Of a stretch of DNA of 64,000 bases, positions 17,547 to 25,696 are shown piece by piece (positions within the stretch are counted from its first letter, which is position 1; each line of letters starts with the position of its first letter). Made by a program: the position numbers and the translations under genes. The stretch lies in NCBI RefSeq assembly GCF_036178845.1, contig NZ_CP108070.1, forward strand, positions 4,092,001 through 4,156,000, written 5' to 3'. Under the pieces are notes generated by a model, which saw only the letters and a list, made by a program, of their open reading frames with translations, did not search any database and was not told the origin of the DNA. This stretch comes from Streptomyces sp. NBC_00271 (lineage in GTDB: Bacteria; Actinomycetota; Actinomycetes; Streptomycetales; Streptomycetaceae).

Positions 17547-19112
17547 TCAGACAAGGAACTCGGCGAGCGGGAAGGAGCGATGGCGACGTGGTGGAACCAG
17601 ATAGTTCTGCCGGTGGGTCGTCTGCAGGACCGAGTTGATGCCGGCGTGGGGGCTGCGCGGTGCGACAGGGAGTGTCATATCGGGATAGTGGCCGTCCATC
17701 GAGAGCCGAACGAGATTGAACATGGCAATCGTCGGCTGGAACGAAATGAAGTGCAACCCGGCCGCCGGCTTCTTGCTGTAGTGATCTGCCGTCGGATCGG
17801 ATGTGTAGTGGAATGGATTGTCCAGCGTGTCGAAATCGCCGCGCACCGGAATGGTCGTCCCCGCCGGGTAGGCCTTCCCGTAATTGCTGGTCGTAGGTGA
17901 CGCGGTGCTGTCCACCTTCGACATGCTCCCAGTGTGTCCGTAGGCGTGGTACCGCTGGACCCCTTGCGCCACTTCGGCCTCACTTTGACCTGGCGGCTGG
18001 AGGGCGAGCGTACCCGGCGCGGGTGCGGGCGAGAGGCCGGGCTGGAGCATCGCCTGGACACGATCCGCGTACTGAGGGAAGTTCCGTTCGTACCAGGTCA
18101 CCAGATCCTGAAACAGGTGCGAGAGATGCATGGTGGTCCCCTGTTTGAAGTAACCATTGGGCCACTGGTTGGTGATGCCGGGCAGGGTCTCCAGATTGGC
18201 GATGTTGCCGGGGCCCATATTCGAGTCCAGGGTGGTGGCGAAGCCGAGGAATCCCTGCGCCTGTCGAGGAATCGACTGTGCACCGGGGATATCGGCTGCC
18301 AGCGCCAGCTTGCTCGGCAGGCCCTGTTGCCCGTAGAAACCGCCCCCGGAGAAACCCTGGCGGATACTCGTCACCTTGAACAAGCTGCCCGCCTGGTTGT
18401 TTCCAGGCCCGAACAGGAATTTTTGGGCTTCCTTGATATTGGCGAGCGAGTCGCTGCGGAGCAGCACGGCCACATCATTCTGTTCCAAGCGGACCGGCCC
18501 GAAGCCAGGCGGGGGCTGGTCACTGGGGAACGTCCTGGCTTCCTGCAGCGCATATACGGTGTGCCCATCCGCCTTGGACGTCATCAAATCGACCGGCAGA
18601 TACGTTGGGTAGCGTGTTCCCGCCTTGAAGAAGCCTGACGTCTTGCCCAGGGTCGGGATGTAGTGGTGGAAGTAGGGAAGTCCCCAGGCTACCGTGGTGG
18701 CCACTCCTGTGGGAGTGGGCGGGAATCGGCGTTCCAGATCCAGGAGGGCGGACTCGAGGTGATGCTGCGCCTCCTGCAACGCCTTGGCTTTCGCCGGCAC
18801 ATTCAGCCTTGCGGTAATGACATGATCGTGCAGGGCCGGCACCCGGACGGCAATCGTGCCATTGCTGCTCTTCACGCCAGTGCCATTGACCATGACCACC
18901 TGCTCGCCCTGCAGGATATATTGCTCCTGCACGGGCGGGCTGTCGGCGACAGCGGCCCGATCCGGTGGTTTTGCAATGCCGTCGATCATCTCATAGATGC
19001 CGGCGGATGCCAGAGCGGCACCGAAGGTGACCGCTGTCCCTTGAAGAAGGCGTCGCCTACTCAAGTTCCCGCGTGATCGTCCCGCACCCTCATTTTCGTT
19101 GCCATCTGTCAT
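17547..19112 (-). CDS. Tat-exported DyP-like (DUF7405-type) protein
   Basis: 521 residues with a clear twin-arginine signal, NLSRRRLLQGTAVTFGAALASAG (residues about 17-38). The body resembles dye-decolorizing peroxidases in layout: LLDLERRFPPTPTGV, QGFLGFATTLDSNMGPGN where DyPs have GFxDG, and AGLHFISFQPTIAMFNLVRLSMDG where DyPs have GLLFxxFQ. The heme-side GxxDG motif is not intact, so peroxidase activity is uncertain. ATG at 19112 fits the signal peptide. Base composition is lower in GC than its neighbours, with AT-ending codons, suggesting acquisition by transfer. Confidence 0.65.
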   Translation of the reverse strand: MTDGNENEGAGRSRGNLSRRRLLQGTAVTFGAALASAGIYEMIDGIAKPPDRAAVADSPPVQEQYILQGEQVVMVNGTGVKSSNGTIAVRVPALHDHVITARLNVPAKAKALQEAQHHLESALLDLERRFPPTPTGVATTVAWGLPYFHHYIPTLGKTSGFFKAGTRYPTYLPVDLMTSKADGHTVYALQEARTFPSDQPPPGFGPVRLEQNDVAVLLRSDSLANIKEAQKFLFGPGNNQAGSLFKVTSIRQGFSGGGFYGQQGLPSKLALAADIPGAQSIPRQAQGFLGFATTLDSNMGPGNIANLETLPGITNQWPNGYFKQGTTMHLSHLFQDLVTWYERNFPQYADRVQAMLQPGLSPAPAPGTLALQPPGQSEAEVAQGVQRYHAYGHTGSMSKVDSTASPTTSNYGKAYPAGTTIPVRGDFDTLDNPFHYTSDPTADHYSKKPAAGLHFISFQPTIAMFNLVRLSMDGHYPDMTLPVAPRSPHAGINSVLQTTHRQNYLVPPRRHRSFPLAEFLV

Positions 19113-19404
19113 GAAACGTATTCCGCCACTGTGGAGTAGATGTCCGCCATCACCCGGCATCGAAATGCGCACGGGAGGGGTCAGGGTTGAAATGAAAGGC
19201 GAGGGCCAGGTGAGTGCGCAGCGCCGCCAGATAGCCGATGACGGTGGGTGCACCGACTGGTTGCCGTCGTCATCACCTTCGCTGTCGCGATATAACCACA
19301 CACGGCCAGAGTCATTGAAGCCAACACGCGGCCTGGGTCAGTGGGTGCGCATTTCGCAGTCGCCGAACAAGGGAAAGTCACGGCCTTTCCACCTCACGAA
19401 CCCC

Positions 19405-19690
19405 ATGACTACGCTCCTCTCCACTTCGAATAGTGAAGACTGGGCCGAATACCCAGCTGCTCGACTGGAACCCGGCGCAGAACACGCACGCATCGCCACC
19501 GAGTTGGAGCGGCAAAGAGCCGCCGGGCACGGCCCATTAAGCCGTCAAGGGTCGAGCCCGAGGCAAGAGGACGCGGCCCATCGTGGCCGGCCACAGGCCA
19601 AGACCGTGCGGGCAAGAGCTCCCACGGTGCAGATCTCTCGATGGGAGAACGGCGTCAACCGGCCCAGCCAGACCTACCGCCCCGACCCGC
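19405..19690 (+). pseudogene. Decayed XRE-type helix-turn-helix regulator
   Basis: Pieces of an XRE regulator remain: ARIATELERQRAAGHG near 19486 and VQISRWENGVNRPSQTYR near 19628, the typical recognition-helix end (SRWENG.NRPS). The sequence between them does not form a helix-turn-helix in one frame, implying deletions or frameshifts. A terminator hairpin follows and then the left 51-bp tRNA-derived repeat. It lies outside the repeat-bounded element and may be a relic of an earlier insertion. Confidence 0.4.
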
Positions 19691-19701
19691 CACCAAAGAT
19701 C

Positions 19702-19744
19702 AAGGCCCAGATCCTCGGGTACCCACCCGCTGATCTGGGCCTTT
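19702..19744. terminator. Intrinsic terminator beside left att-like repeat
   Basis: 12-bp perfect stem AAGGCCCAGATC / GATCTGGGCCTT with an 18-base loop that contains a second small stem (CGGGT/ACCCG). It lies 15 bases left of the 51-bp repeat, where the native terminator of the minus-strand tRNA-Val would be before insertion. Confidence 0.7.
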
Positions 19745-19758
19745 CTCGTGTCCTGAGA

Positions 19759-19809
19759 CTGGTGGGCGCGGACGGTTTCGAACCGCCGACATCCGCCTTG
19801 TAAGGGCGG
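19759..19809. repeat. Left 51-bp att-like repeat (tRNA-Val 3' part)
   Basis: 51 bases identical to 27607-27657, which covers the anticodon arm, T arm, acceptor strand and CCA end of the tRNA-Val gene. Identity stops at the base after the anticodon stem. A truncated tRNA 3' half away from its gene is the classical footprint of a site-specific integration (attL/attR). Read in the plus direction it also produces a spurious protein tail, ADGFEPPTSAL. Confidence 0.85.
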
Positions 19810-19880
19810 AGTCCTTGGTTCGTTACTCGATGTCTGCAGCGCAAGCCAGGATGTCAATGACGTGATGTTCACTGAGTCCC

Positions 19881-20783
19881 ATGGAGGATTCGGAAGTGGT
19901 TGCCGCCATCTGGAAGATCATCGACTCATCCGTTGAGAGCGGCCCGCCTGTCATTCTTGAGGCGCCAGAGGGCACAAGTCTGACAGAACTGCTCGCCGAA
20001 GTAGGCCGACGGGCAGGCAGGCCCCGCAACCTTGCCGCGGACGGCTTCACCGACCCGTCACTCACTGAGCGCACTGGACTGCCGCTCGTCGAGCCGTTCG
20101 GGGACGAACTGTTGGAGATGCGGGGCTGGGCCTACGGGTCTCACTGGATCGGTTGCGGTCGCGTGGTCACCTCACGTCGAGAGCGCACGGTCGTAGTCAT
20201 AGCCAAACGTGAGGACCCTGCGGTCAGCGTCACAGGCAAACGGGAGGACCCCGCGGTTACCGGGTTCCCCGAGGGCGCCTCCTGGGCCGAGAAGCTGCGT
20301 ATCCTCACCGACTGGGACCCGGTGCCGCAGCCGGCCGTCAACTGGCCTGCCGTCGAGGCCGATCTGGCCACCTCGCTCCCGAGCGATTACAAGGAGATCG
20401 TCGACCTCTTCGGTCCGGGTGGCTTCGACGAGTACGTGGACCTCCTTGTCCCCGGAGCCTTGGGCATGGACCTCGTGGGCTGGGCCAAGAGCGATGGTGA
20501 TGCCACCGATCTGTGGGAGCCCTACGCCAGCTACCCAGCGCCGCGGGGGCTCCTGCGGTGGGGTGCGTCAGAGCAAGAATTCGACTTCGTCTGGCAGACC
20601 GGGACGGCCGATCCGGATGACTGGCCGGTCCTCGTGGGCCTGTTCGGTGACTGGGAGCGATTCGACTGCGGTCTGGGTGAGTTCCTCGTCCGCATGCTCA
20701 CAGACGTGCAGTACGGGTTCCCCACAAGCCGCCTGCACGTTCACTTCTTTCAGAGTCACGATCTCCGATCCGTTGAGGGGTAA
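19881..20783 (+). CDS. SUKH (SMI1/KNR4)-like protein
   Basis: 300 residues. The C-terminal half (about 150-295) fits the SUKH superfamily: WPAVEADLATSLPSDYKEIVDLFGPG resembles the E..LP.DYK..... FGPGGFD start, followed by the WEPYASYPAPRGLLRWG strand and a late LVGLFGDWERFDCGLGEFL. SUKH proteins are often immunity proteins to polymorphic nuclease toxins, though many are orphans. The N-terminal half (to about 140) is unassigned and carries a duplicated KREDPAV separated by nine residues. ATG at 19881; GTG at 19896 with GGAGG eight bases upstream may be the real start. No toxin gene is adjacent. First cargo gene of the element. Confidence 0.65.
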   Translation: MEDSEVVAAIWKIIDSSVESGPPVILEAPEGTSLTELLAEVGRRAGRPRNLAADGFTDPSLTERTGLPLVEPFGDELLEMRGWAYGSHWIGCGRVVTSRRERTVVVIAKREDPAVSVTGKREDPAVTGFPEGASWAEKLRILTDWDPVPQPAVNWPAVEADLATSLPSDYKEIVDLFGPGGFDEYVDLLVPGALGMDLVGWAKSDGDATDLWEPYASYPAPRGLLRWGASEQEFDFVWQTGTADPDDWPVLVGLFGDWERFDCGLGEFLVRMLTDVQYGFPTSRLHVHFFQSHDLRSVEG

Positions 20784-21387
20784 CTCCGCCACAGCGCTCC
20801 TCGCGCCGCGCTGACCATCGGCACGTCCTCAACGGCGTTGGTCGCGACAGAGGGTTCAGTTTGAGGGGATCAAGTCCCTGAACGTCGTTGATGTCAGCCG
20901 TGGATGTCAGAGGCCTTCCGATCCGTAGCTCGGTCGTTGAAGGTCATCCAGGCTGCCGCCACGCCCATGAGGGCCGGTGCGGATCCCTGCTGGTTGCTGG
21001 GTTGCTGTACTTCGCTGCTGTACCGCCATCGTCGGCCGGTGGCCCGTCCGCGGAAATCTCTCGGGCGGGCCGGGCACAGGCAGCGGCCTGCCTATGACTC
21101 CATACCTGTGCCGTGGGGCTACGAGCGCTGCGAGGCAGAGGCGTGCCCACGTGCGGGGCTGCGGCCGCCTCGCTGCCATCGGCACGTCACAGCCCGTTAG
21201 TCGCTCAGCTTGGCGTTCAACGCCGCAGGTCACCTTGCTCCGGCTGAAACATGGTCATTCGTGTGGTGGAGTGCGGCGCGCGTCGGCTTGTGCGAACAGG
21301 CCGCGCCCGATTGTCTGCGTCACGTCAGCCAGCATGTCCGCTGTCAGCCAGGATGTCCGCTGGCGGGCGGCTACTTCGGGAGTTACC
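20784..21387. other. Gene-poor stretch inside the element
   Basis: About 600 bases with only short frames on both strands, none with recognisable domains or convincing starts. One plus-strand frame (20904-21200) contains Cys pairs (YERCEAEACP) but I cannot assign it. The motif GATGTCAG or close variants recurs near 20886, 20900 and 21340. Probably decayed sequence plus the upstream region of the surface-protein operon. Confidence 0.4.
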
Positions 21388-21903
21388 GTGCGCGCACGAA
21401 GCCTATCTGTCGCGGCCGCAGCCGCTGCTCTCGTCCTGATCCAGCCTGGCCTCGCCGTCGCGGCGGACGACCCGAGCACCACAGTCACGTACACCGTCAC
21501 GTCCGGCGCATTGACGCTGTCGGTACCGGCCAGCGCCGCCCTCGGCTCGGGAGCGCCCGGCACCACGATCAGCGCGCCGATCGGCCCCGTGACCGTCACC
21601 GACGATCGCGCCCTCCTCTCGGCCTCCTGGACGGTGACCGCGGCGGAGACGGACTTCACGAGCGGCGGGTCGACGATCCCCGCCACCAGCGCTGACTACG
21701 ATCCCGGGTCGATCACGACGACCGGTACCATTACCGCCACCGGAACGCCCGTGACGCTGAGCAACTCCGGGCAGACGGTAGTCACCGGGAGCGCCGGTGT
21801 CGGAGACAACACCGCGACCTGGAACCCGACAGTCGCCGTTAGCGTGCCGGCCGGCGCCGTCGGCGGGGCCTACACCGGAACGCTGACCCAATCCGTTGCC
21901 TGA
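21388..21903 (+). CDS. WxL-domain-like secreted surface protein
   Basis: 171 residues with a cleavable signal (RSLSVAAAAAALVLIQPGLAVAADD) and a beta-rich body. The segment LLSASWTVTAAETDF resembles a WxL motif (W-T-V), with Thr/Ser/Ala-rich strands to the end (GGAYTGTLTQSVA), as in the small wall-binding WxL proteins. GTG at 21388 has GGGAG five bases upstream. The next gene, starting four bases after the stop, encodes a DUF916-like anchor protein, the usual partner of WxL proteins, which supports the call. Secreted, probably binding peptidoglycan. Confidence 0.6.
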   Translation: MRARSLSVAAAAAALVLIQPGLAVAADDPSTTVTYTVTSGALTLSVPASAALGSGAPGTTISAPIGPVTVTDDRALLSASWTVTAAETDFTSGGSTIPATSADYDPGSITTTGTITATGTPVTLSNSGQTVVTGSAGVGDNTATWNPTVAVSVPAGAVGGAYTGTLTQSVA

Positions 21904-21907
21904 CGGA

Positions 21908-22936
21908 ATGAAGGGTGCGCGCCGGTACTGGGTTCTGCCGCTGGTGCTGGCCTTCGTACAGGCGGCCGGGGTGATGCCGGCGGCGGGGCACGGGGCGCCC
22001 GGGGTGTCCTCCCCCCAGCACCCGGCTGCGGGCAGGATCATCAGTATCAAGCTGCTCGACGCTCCGGAAAGCCGCCGTGCCGATCCCAGGGCGCAGGCCT
22101 ACATCGTCGACCACGTCGCGCCCGGCTCGACCATCGAGCGGCGGGTGGAGGTCACCAACGAGTCGTCCACACCGATGCACGTCAACGTCTACGCCGCGGC
22201 GGCCACCATCGCGAAGGGTGAGTTCACCTTCGCGCCGGAGCGCACCTCCAACGAGCTGACCGGCTGGACATCACTCGATACGGCGGACCTTGACCTGGCG
22301 GCCTCCGAAACGGCGCGAGTACGCACCACCATCCGGGTGCCCAGGGACGCCGCCGCCGGGGAACGATACGGCGTCATCTGGGCGCAGACGGGCACACCCA
22401 CGGACCGCTCGCACAATGTGGCGATGCTGGGCCGGGTGGGCGTCCGCATGTACATCGACGTCGGTCCCGGTGGTGAGCCACCCTCGGACTTCAAGATCGA
22501 GCGGCTCTATCCAACCCGAGCCCGCGACGGGCGGGGGGAGGTTCGCGCCCGGATCCACAACACGGGGGGCCGTGCCCTGGACATCAGCGGGGCACTCTCC
22601 CTCTTCGACGGGCCGGGCGGACTGCGCGCTGGACCGTTCTCGGCCAAGACGGGCACCACACTGGCTCCGGGCGGCCTTGCGGAGGCGGTCGTCCCGCTGG
22701 ACGCACGGCTGCCGGACGGCCCGTGGACCGTGAAGCTCACGCTCAAAAGCGGCCTGGTCGAGCGCGCCACGCGCGCCACCATCACCTTCCCGACGACTCT
22801 CGGTAGCGTCGGAGCGGTCGCCGCGTCGGTCGCCCAGCAAGGGCACTTCCCCACCCCTGTGGTCGCCGGGCTTTCAGCCCTCGTCCTCACCGCTCTGTGC
22901 CTTCTGCTCTCCAAGTTCCTCCGGCGCCGCCGGTGA
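21908..22936 (+). CDS. DUF916-like membrane-anchored surface protein (WxL partner)
   Basis: 342 residues: signal peptide (MKGARRYWVLPLVLAFVQAAG), an extracellular Ig-like region with YIVDHVAPGSTIERRVEVTNESSTPMHVNVYAA, typical of the WxL peptidoglycan-binding domain (DUF916), a second beta domain (about 200-290) and a C-terminal membrane segment VVAGLSALVLTALCLLLSKF followed by RRRR. So it is anchored in the membrane with a short positively charged cytosolic tail. ATG at 21908 starts four bases after the upstream stop; TTG at 21896 is an overlapping alternative. Operon with the WxL-like gene. Confidence 0.65.
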   Translation: MKGARRYWVLPLVLAFVQAAGVMPAAGHGAPGVSSPQHPAAGRIISIKLLDAPESRRADPRAQAYIVDHVAPGSTIERRVEVTNESSTPMHVNVYAAAATIAKGEFTFAPERTSNELTGWTSLDTADLDLAASETARVRTTIRVPRDAAAGERYGVIWAQTGTPTDRSHNVAMLGRVGVRMYIDVGPGGEPPSDFKIERLYPTRARDGRGEVRARIHNTGGRALDISGALSLFDGPGGLRAGPFSAKTGTTLAPGGLAEAVVPLDARLPDGPWTVKLTLKSGLVERATRATITFPTTLGSVGAVAASVAQQGHFPTPVVAGLSALVLTALCLLLSKFLRRRR

Positions 22937-23081
22937 CCACTCCGACGGAGCCCCGCAGCCTGCTGGTCTGCTCCGTGGGCGACGCATGACGGTCGTCATC
23001 GAGCGCGTCACCGCTCCTTTTTTTGCGCAGCACCATCCTCGCGGGCGCTCTGTCCTCGGTACACACTCGCCCACACGTTAA

Positions 23082-23097
23082 GTGATATTAATGTCAC
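23082..23097. promoter_or_regulatory. AT-rich palindrome upstream of the DUF11 gene
   Basis: GTGATATTAATGTCAC matches its reverse complement at 14 of 16 positions, conspicuous in this GC-rich sequence. A TATCTA hexamer follows at about 23104 and may be a -10 box. Candidate operator/promoter for the gene starting at 23140. Confidence 0.45.
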
Positions 23098-23139
23098 GAT
23101 GAGTATCTATGGCTAGTTATCGACGGTTTGGAAGCGGAG

Positions 23140-23943
23140 ATGTCGGTGTTCAGGCATGGGAGAGGGCGGGCTGAAGCAAGCCGCGGCACGGGAGGTACGG
23201 GCGGCATGTTTCGACTGTGGCTGAGGGTGTGGCCCCGCAAGACGGGGGCGGTCGTGACAGTCGGGCTGGTCGTCCTGGCGATCGTCCTGGCCACAGCCTG
23301 GACCGCCGCGGTTCAGCGCGCCTACGTCGCCCAGGTCAACGACGGGACGGTGCCGGTGAACGACACCTTCACCACCACCGGCCTCACCAAACCCAGTGGC
23401 ACCGCCACCACTGACCCCAGTGGCACCGACAGCACCGGCAGTACCGGCAGTACCGGCCTCACATTTACGGTCATCCCAGTCGACCAACCCTCCCTGACCA
23501 TCGCCAAGAGTCACGCGGACACCTTCACCCGGGGCGAGGACGGCGTTTACACCATCACTGTGGGTAACGTCACCGCAGCCGGCCCGACCAATGGCACCAC
23601 GGTCACCGTCCACGACATCCTCCCCACAGGTCTTCGGGCCGACAGGATCACCGGCAGGGGATGGCACTGCATTCTGGCCACCCTCACCTGTACCCGCAGC
23701 GACGTCTTGCCTGCCGGGCACAGCTACCCGCCCGTCACCCTGAAGGTCGACGTCTCCTGCGACGCCCGTGCACGGGTCACCAACACCGCCACCGTCACTG
23801 GAGGCGGTGACACCACCACTCACACCGCCACCGACACCACCACGATCGAGCACCACGAGCACCACGAGCACCACGGGCACGACGGCGACGGGCACGACGG
23901 CCACGACGGGCGACATGACCATTGCGATCGCCACGACCACTGA
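23140..23943 (+). CDS. Membrane-anchored DUF11 domain protein with His/Asp-rich tail
   Basis: About 267 residues. A transmembrane segment (TGAVVTVGLVVLAIVLATAW, about 35-55) is followed by a Thr/Ser/Gly-rich linker with GST repeats, then a DUF11-type beta domain (LTIAKSHADTFTRGEDGVYTI to VTNTATVTGGGDTTT). The last 31 residues are almost only His, Asp, Glu and Gly (EHHEHHEHHGHDGDGHDGHD and on), a likely metal-binding tail. The start is uncertain: ATG at 23140 has GGAAG upstream; ATG at 23206, behind GGGAGG, would give a protein starting just before the membrane segment; TTG at 23128 is also open. Probably extracytoplasmic. Confidence 0.6.
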   Translation: MSVFRHGRGRAEASRGTGGTGGMFRLWLRVWPRKTGAVVTVGLVVLAIVLATAWTAAVQRAYVAQVNDGTVPVNDTFTTTGLTKPSGTATTDPSGTDSTGSTGSTGLTFTVIPVDQPSLTIAKSHADTFTRGEDGVYTITVGNVTAAGPTNGTTVTVHDILPTGLRADRITGRGWHCILATLTCTRSDVLPAGHSYPPVTLKVDVSCDARARVTNTATVTGGGDTTTHTATDTTTIEHHEHHEHHGHDGDGHDGHDGRHDHCDRHDH

Positions 23944-24091
23944 CAACACTCAGCCCGCGTGGGCGTAGCGCAGGGCGTGCAGGTCCATGAGTCACTCTGG
24001 GAGAGAGGCGGGGTGACCTGCGCGCGGGTTCACAGGTACTGCTGGAGCCGGTACCGCAGCAGTCCGGCCTGGGCGGTGCTTTCGGCGCAAT

Positions 24092-25696
24092 TCAGCTTCC
24101 TCGTCTCGCCGCCCCCGCCAGAATCCATGCTTCGACCGCCTCGTACTGCTGGCGCTGTTCCTCCGCCTTTTGCCGCCCGGAGATCTTTGTCCCTGCCCAG
24201 CCGAGAGCGAAGCCCAGGGGTATGGAGACAAGGCCGGTGGTGGTGAACGGGAACCAGTTGAAGTCGGAGTGCGGGAAGGCGGAGAAGGGGGAACCGGAGA
24301 CGAGGTTGGTGCCGGTCATGAGGACGAGGGTGGCGAGTGTGCCGCCGATCAGGGTCCACAGCAGACCCGTGCGGGTGTAGCGGCGCCAGAAGAGGCTGTA
24401 GACCAGTGCCGGTGCGAGTGCGGATGCACCGATGGAGGCCGACAGCAGAGCCAACGGCTGCAGATTGTGGTGCTGGACGAGGGTGGCCAGCAGGATGGTG
24501 GGGGCGCCCACCGCCAGGGCGGAGACCCGGGCGATGGTCATCTCGCGGCGGGGAGTCGTCTCACGGTGCGCGAGCAGGTCGTGCGCGAGGGTGTTGGCAC
24601 AGGCCAGGATCATGCTGGCGACCGATGCGAGCAGGGTGAGGAAAAGCGCCGTTGTGACCATGGTGAACAGGAACGTTTCGGACGTCGAAACGTACGTTCC
24701 GAGCGCGGCCCGTGAGCCCAGCAGATACGCGGTCCTGCCCGTCGGGTCGGCACCGGCGATCGTCGTGCGCCCGATCAGCGCCGTTGCCCCGATGCTGACG
24801 ACCGTGCAGATCAGCATGAACAGTGCGACGCACGACACAGCCCAGGACATCGACCGGCGCACCTGACGGGCACTGGTCGCGGTGTACATGCGCATGGTGA
24901 CGTGCGGCAGGCAGGCGCCGCCGAGGATGACGGTGAGCTCCGAGCTGATCATGTCGAGCCGGGGGCTGGGGCCACCGGCGAACTGGAGACCGGAGCGCAG
25001 GAAGGCCGACCCCACGCCGCTGTGCGCTGCCGCGGCGGAGAACAGCTTGCCCAGGTCCCAGTCGAACTGCCGCAGAATCAGCGCGGCCACGACCGCGCCG
25101 GAGCCGAACAGCATCACGATCTTCAAGACCTGGATGAGGGCTGTGCCCTTCATCCCGCCGATCACCGCGTAAGTGATCATCAGTGCGCCGATCCCGACGA
25201 TGCATCCGGTCTTCAGCGAGTCACTGGAAAAGCCAAGGATGAACGCCAGCAGATCACCGGTGCCGGCGAGCTGGATGAGCATCATCGGCAGCAGGGCCGC
25301 GATCGTCGTCACACACGCGGCGATGCGCACCTTGCGGCCGGGCATCCGCCGCGCAAGCACGTCGCCCATGGTGAACCGGCCAGCGTTGCGCAACGGTTCG
25401 GCCAGCAGGAACATCAGCAGCATGAGGGAGAGGGCGATGCTCAACGCCAGGACGACGCCGTCGTACCCGTCGAGCGCGATCACCCCGCCTGTGGACAGGA
25501 CCGTCGCCGCGGAAATGTAATCCCCGGCGATGGCAAGGCCGTTGCGCATCGGCGACAGCGACCCGTACCCGGTGTAGAACTCGTCGAGGTCGTCACCATC
25601 AGGTCCTGTCATCACGCACAGCAGCAGGATGATCGTAGCGACCGCCGTGAATGCCACCAAAGACATCGCTTGCGTGGAACTGCTGAAACCGCTCAC
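24092..25696 (-). CDS. Sodium:solute symporter (acetate/monocarboxylate permease-like)
   Basis: 534 residues with about 13 hydrophobic segments. FYTGYGSLSPMRNGLAIAGDYISAATVLSTGG (about 39-70) is the signature of the SSS-family ActP/MctC-type permeases, with the Na+-site region GDYISAA. GTG at 25696 overlaps the DUF485 gene stop (GTGA). DUF485-symporter pairs usually import acetate, propionate or pyruvate. A longer in-frame reading upstream has no membrane-protein features and overlaps the DUF485 gene, so it is rejected. Confidence 0.85.
   Translation of the reverse strand: MSGFSSSTQAMSLVAFTAVATIILLLCVMTGPDGDDLDEFYTGYGSLSPMRNGLAIAGDYISAATVLSTGGVIALDGYDGVVLALSIALSLMLLMFLLAEPLRNAGRFTMGDVLARRMPGRKVRIAACVTTIAALLPMMLIQLAGTGDLLAFILGFSSDSLKTGCIVGIGALMITYAVIGGMKGTALIQVLKIVMLFGSGAVVAALILRQFDWDLGKLFSAAAAHSGVGSAFLRSGLQFAGGPSPRLDMISSELTVILGGACLPHVTMRMYTATSARQVRRSMSWAVSCVALFMLICTVVSIGATALIGRTTIAGADPTGRTAYLLGSRAALGTYVSTSETFLFTMVTTALFLTLLASVASMILACANTLAHDLLAHRETTPRREMTIARVSALAVGAPTILLATLVQHHNLQPLALLSASIGASALAPALVYSLFWRRYTRTGLLWTLIGGTLATLVLMTGTNLVSGSPFSAFPHSDFNWFPFTTTGLVSIPLGFALGWAGTKISGRQKAEEQRQQYEAVEAWILAGAARRGS

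Noticed and set aside
19740..19803. C-terminal tail ADGFEPPTSAL of a long plus-strand frame
   Set aside because: This is translated tRNA-Val sequence (att repeat). The same spurious tail would appear at 27607-27657; not protein coding.
20904..21200. 98-residue plus-strand frame with paired Cys in the element
   Set aside because: No recognisable family, no ribosome binding site and Arg/Pro-rich composition; left as unassigned spacer.
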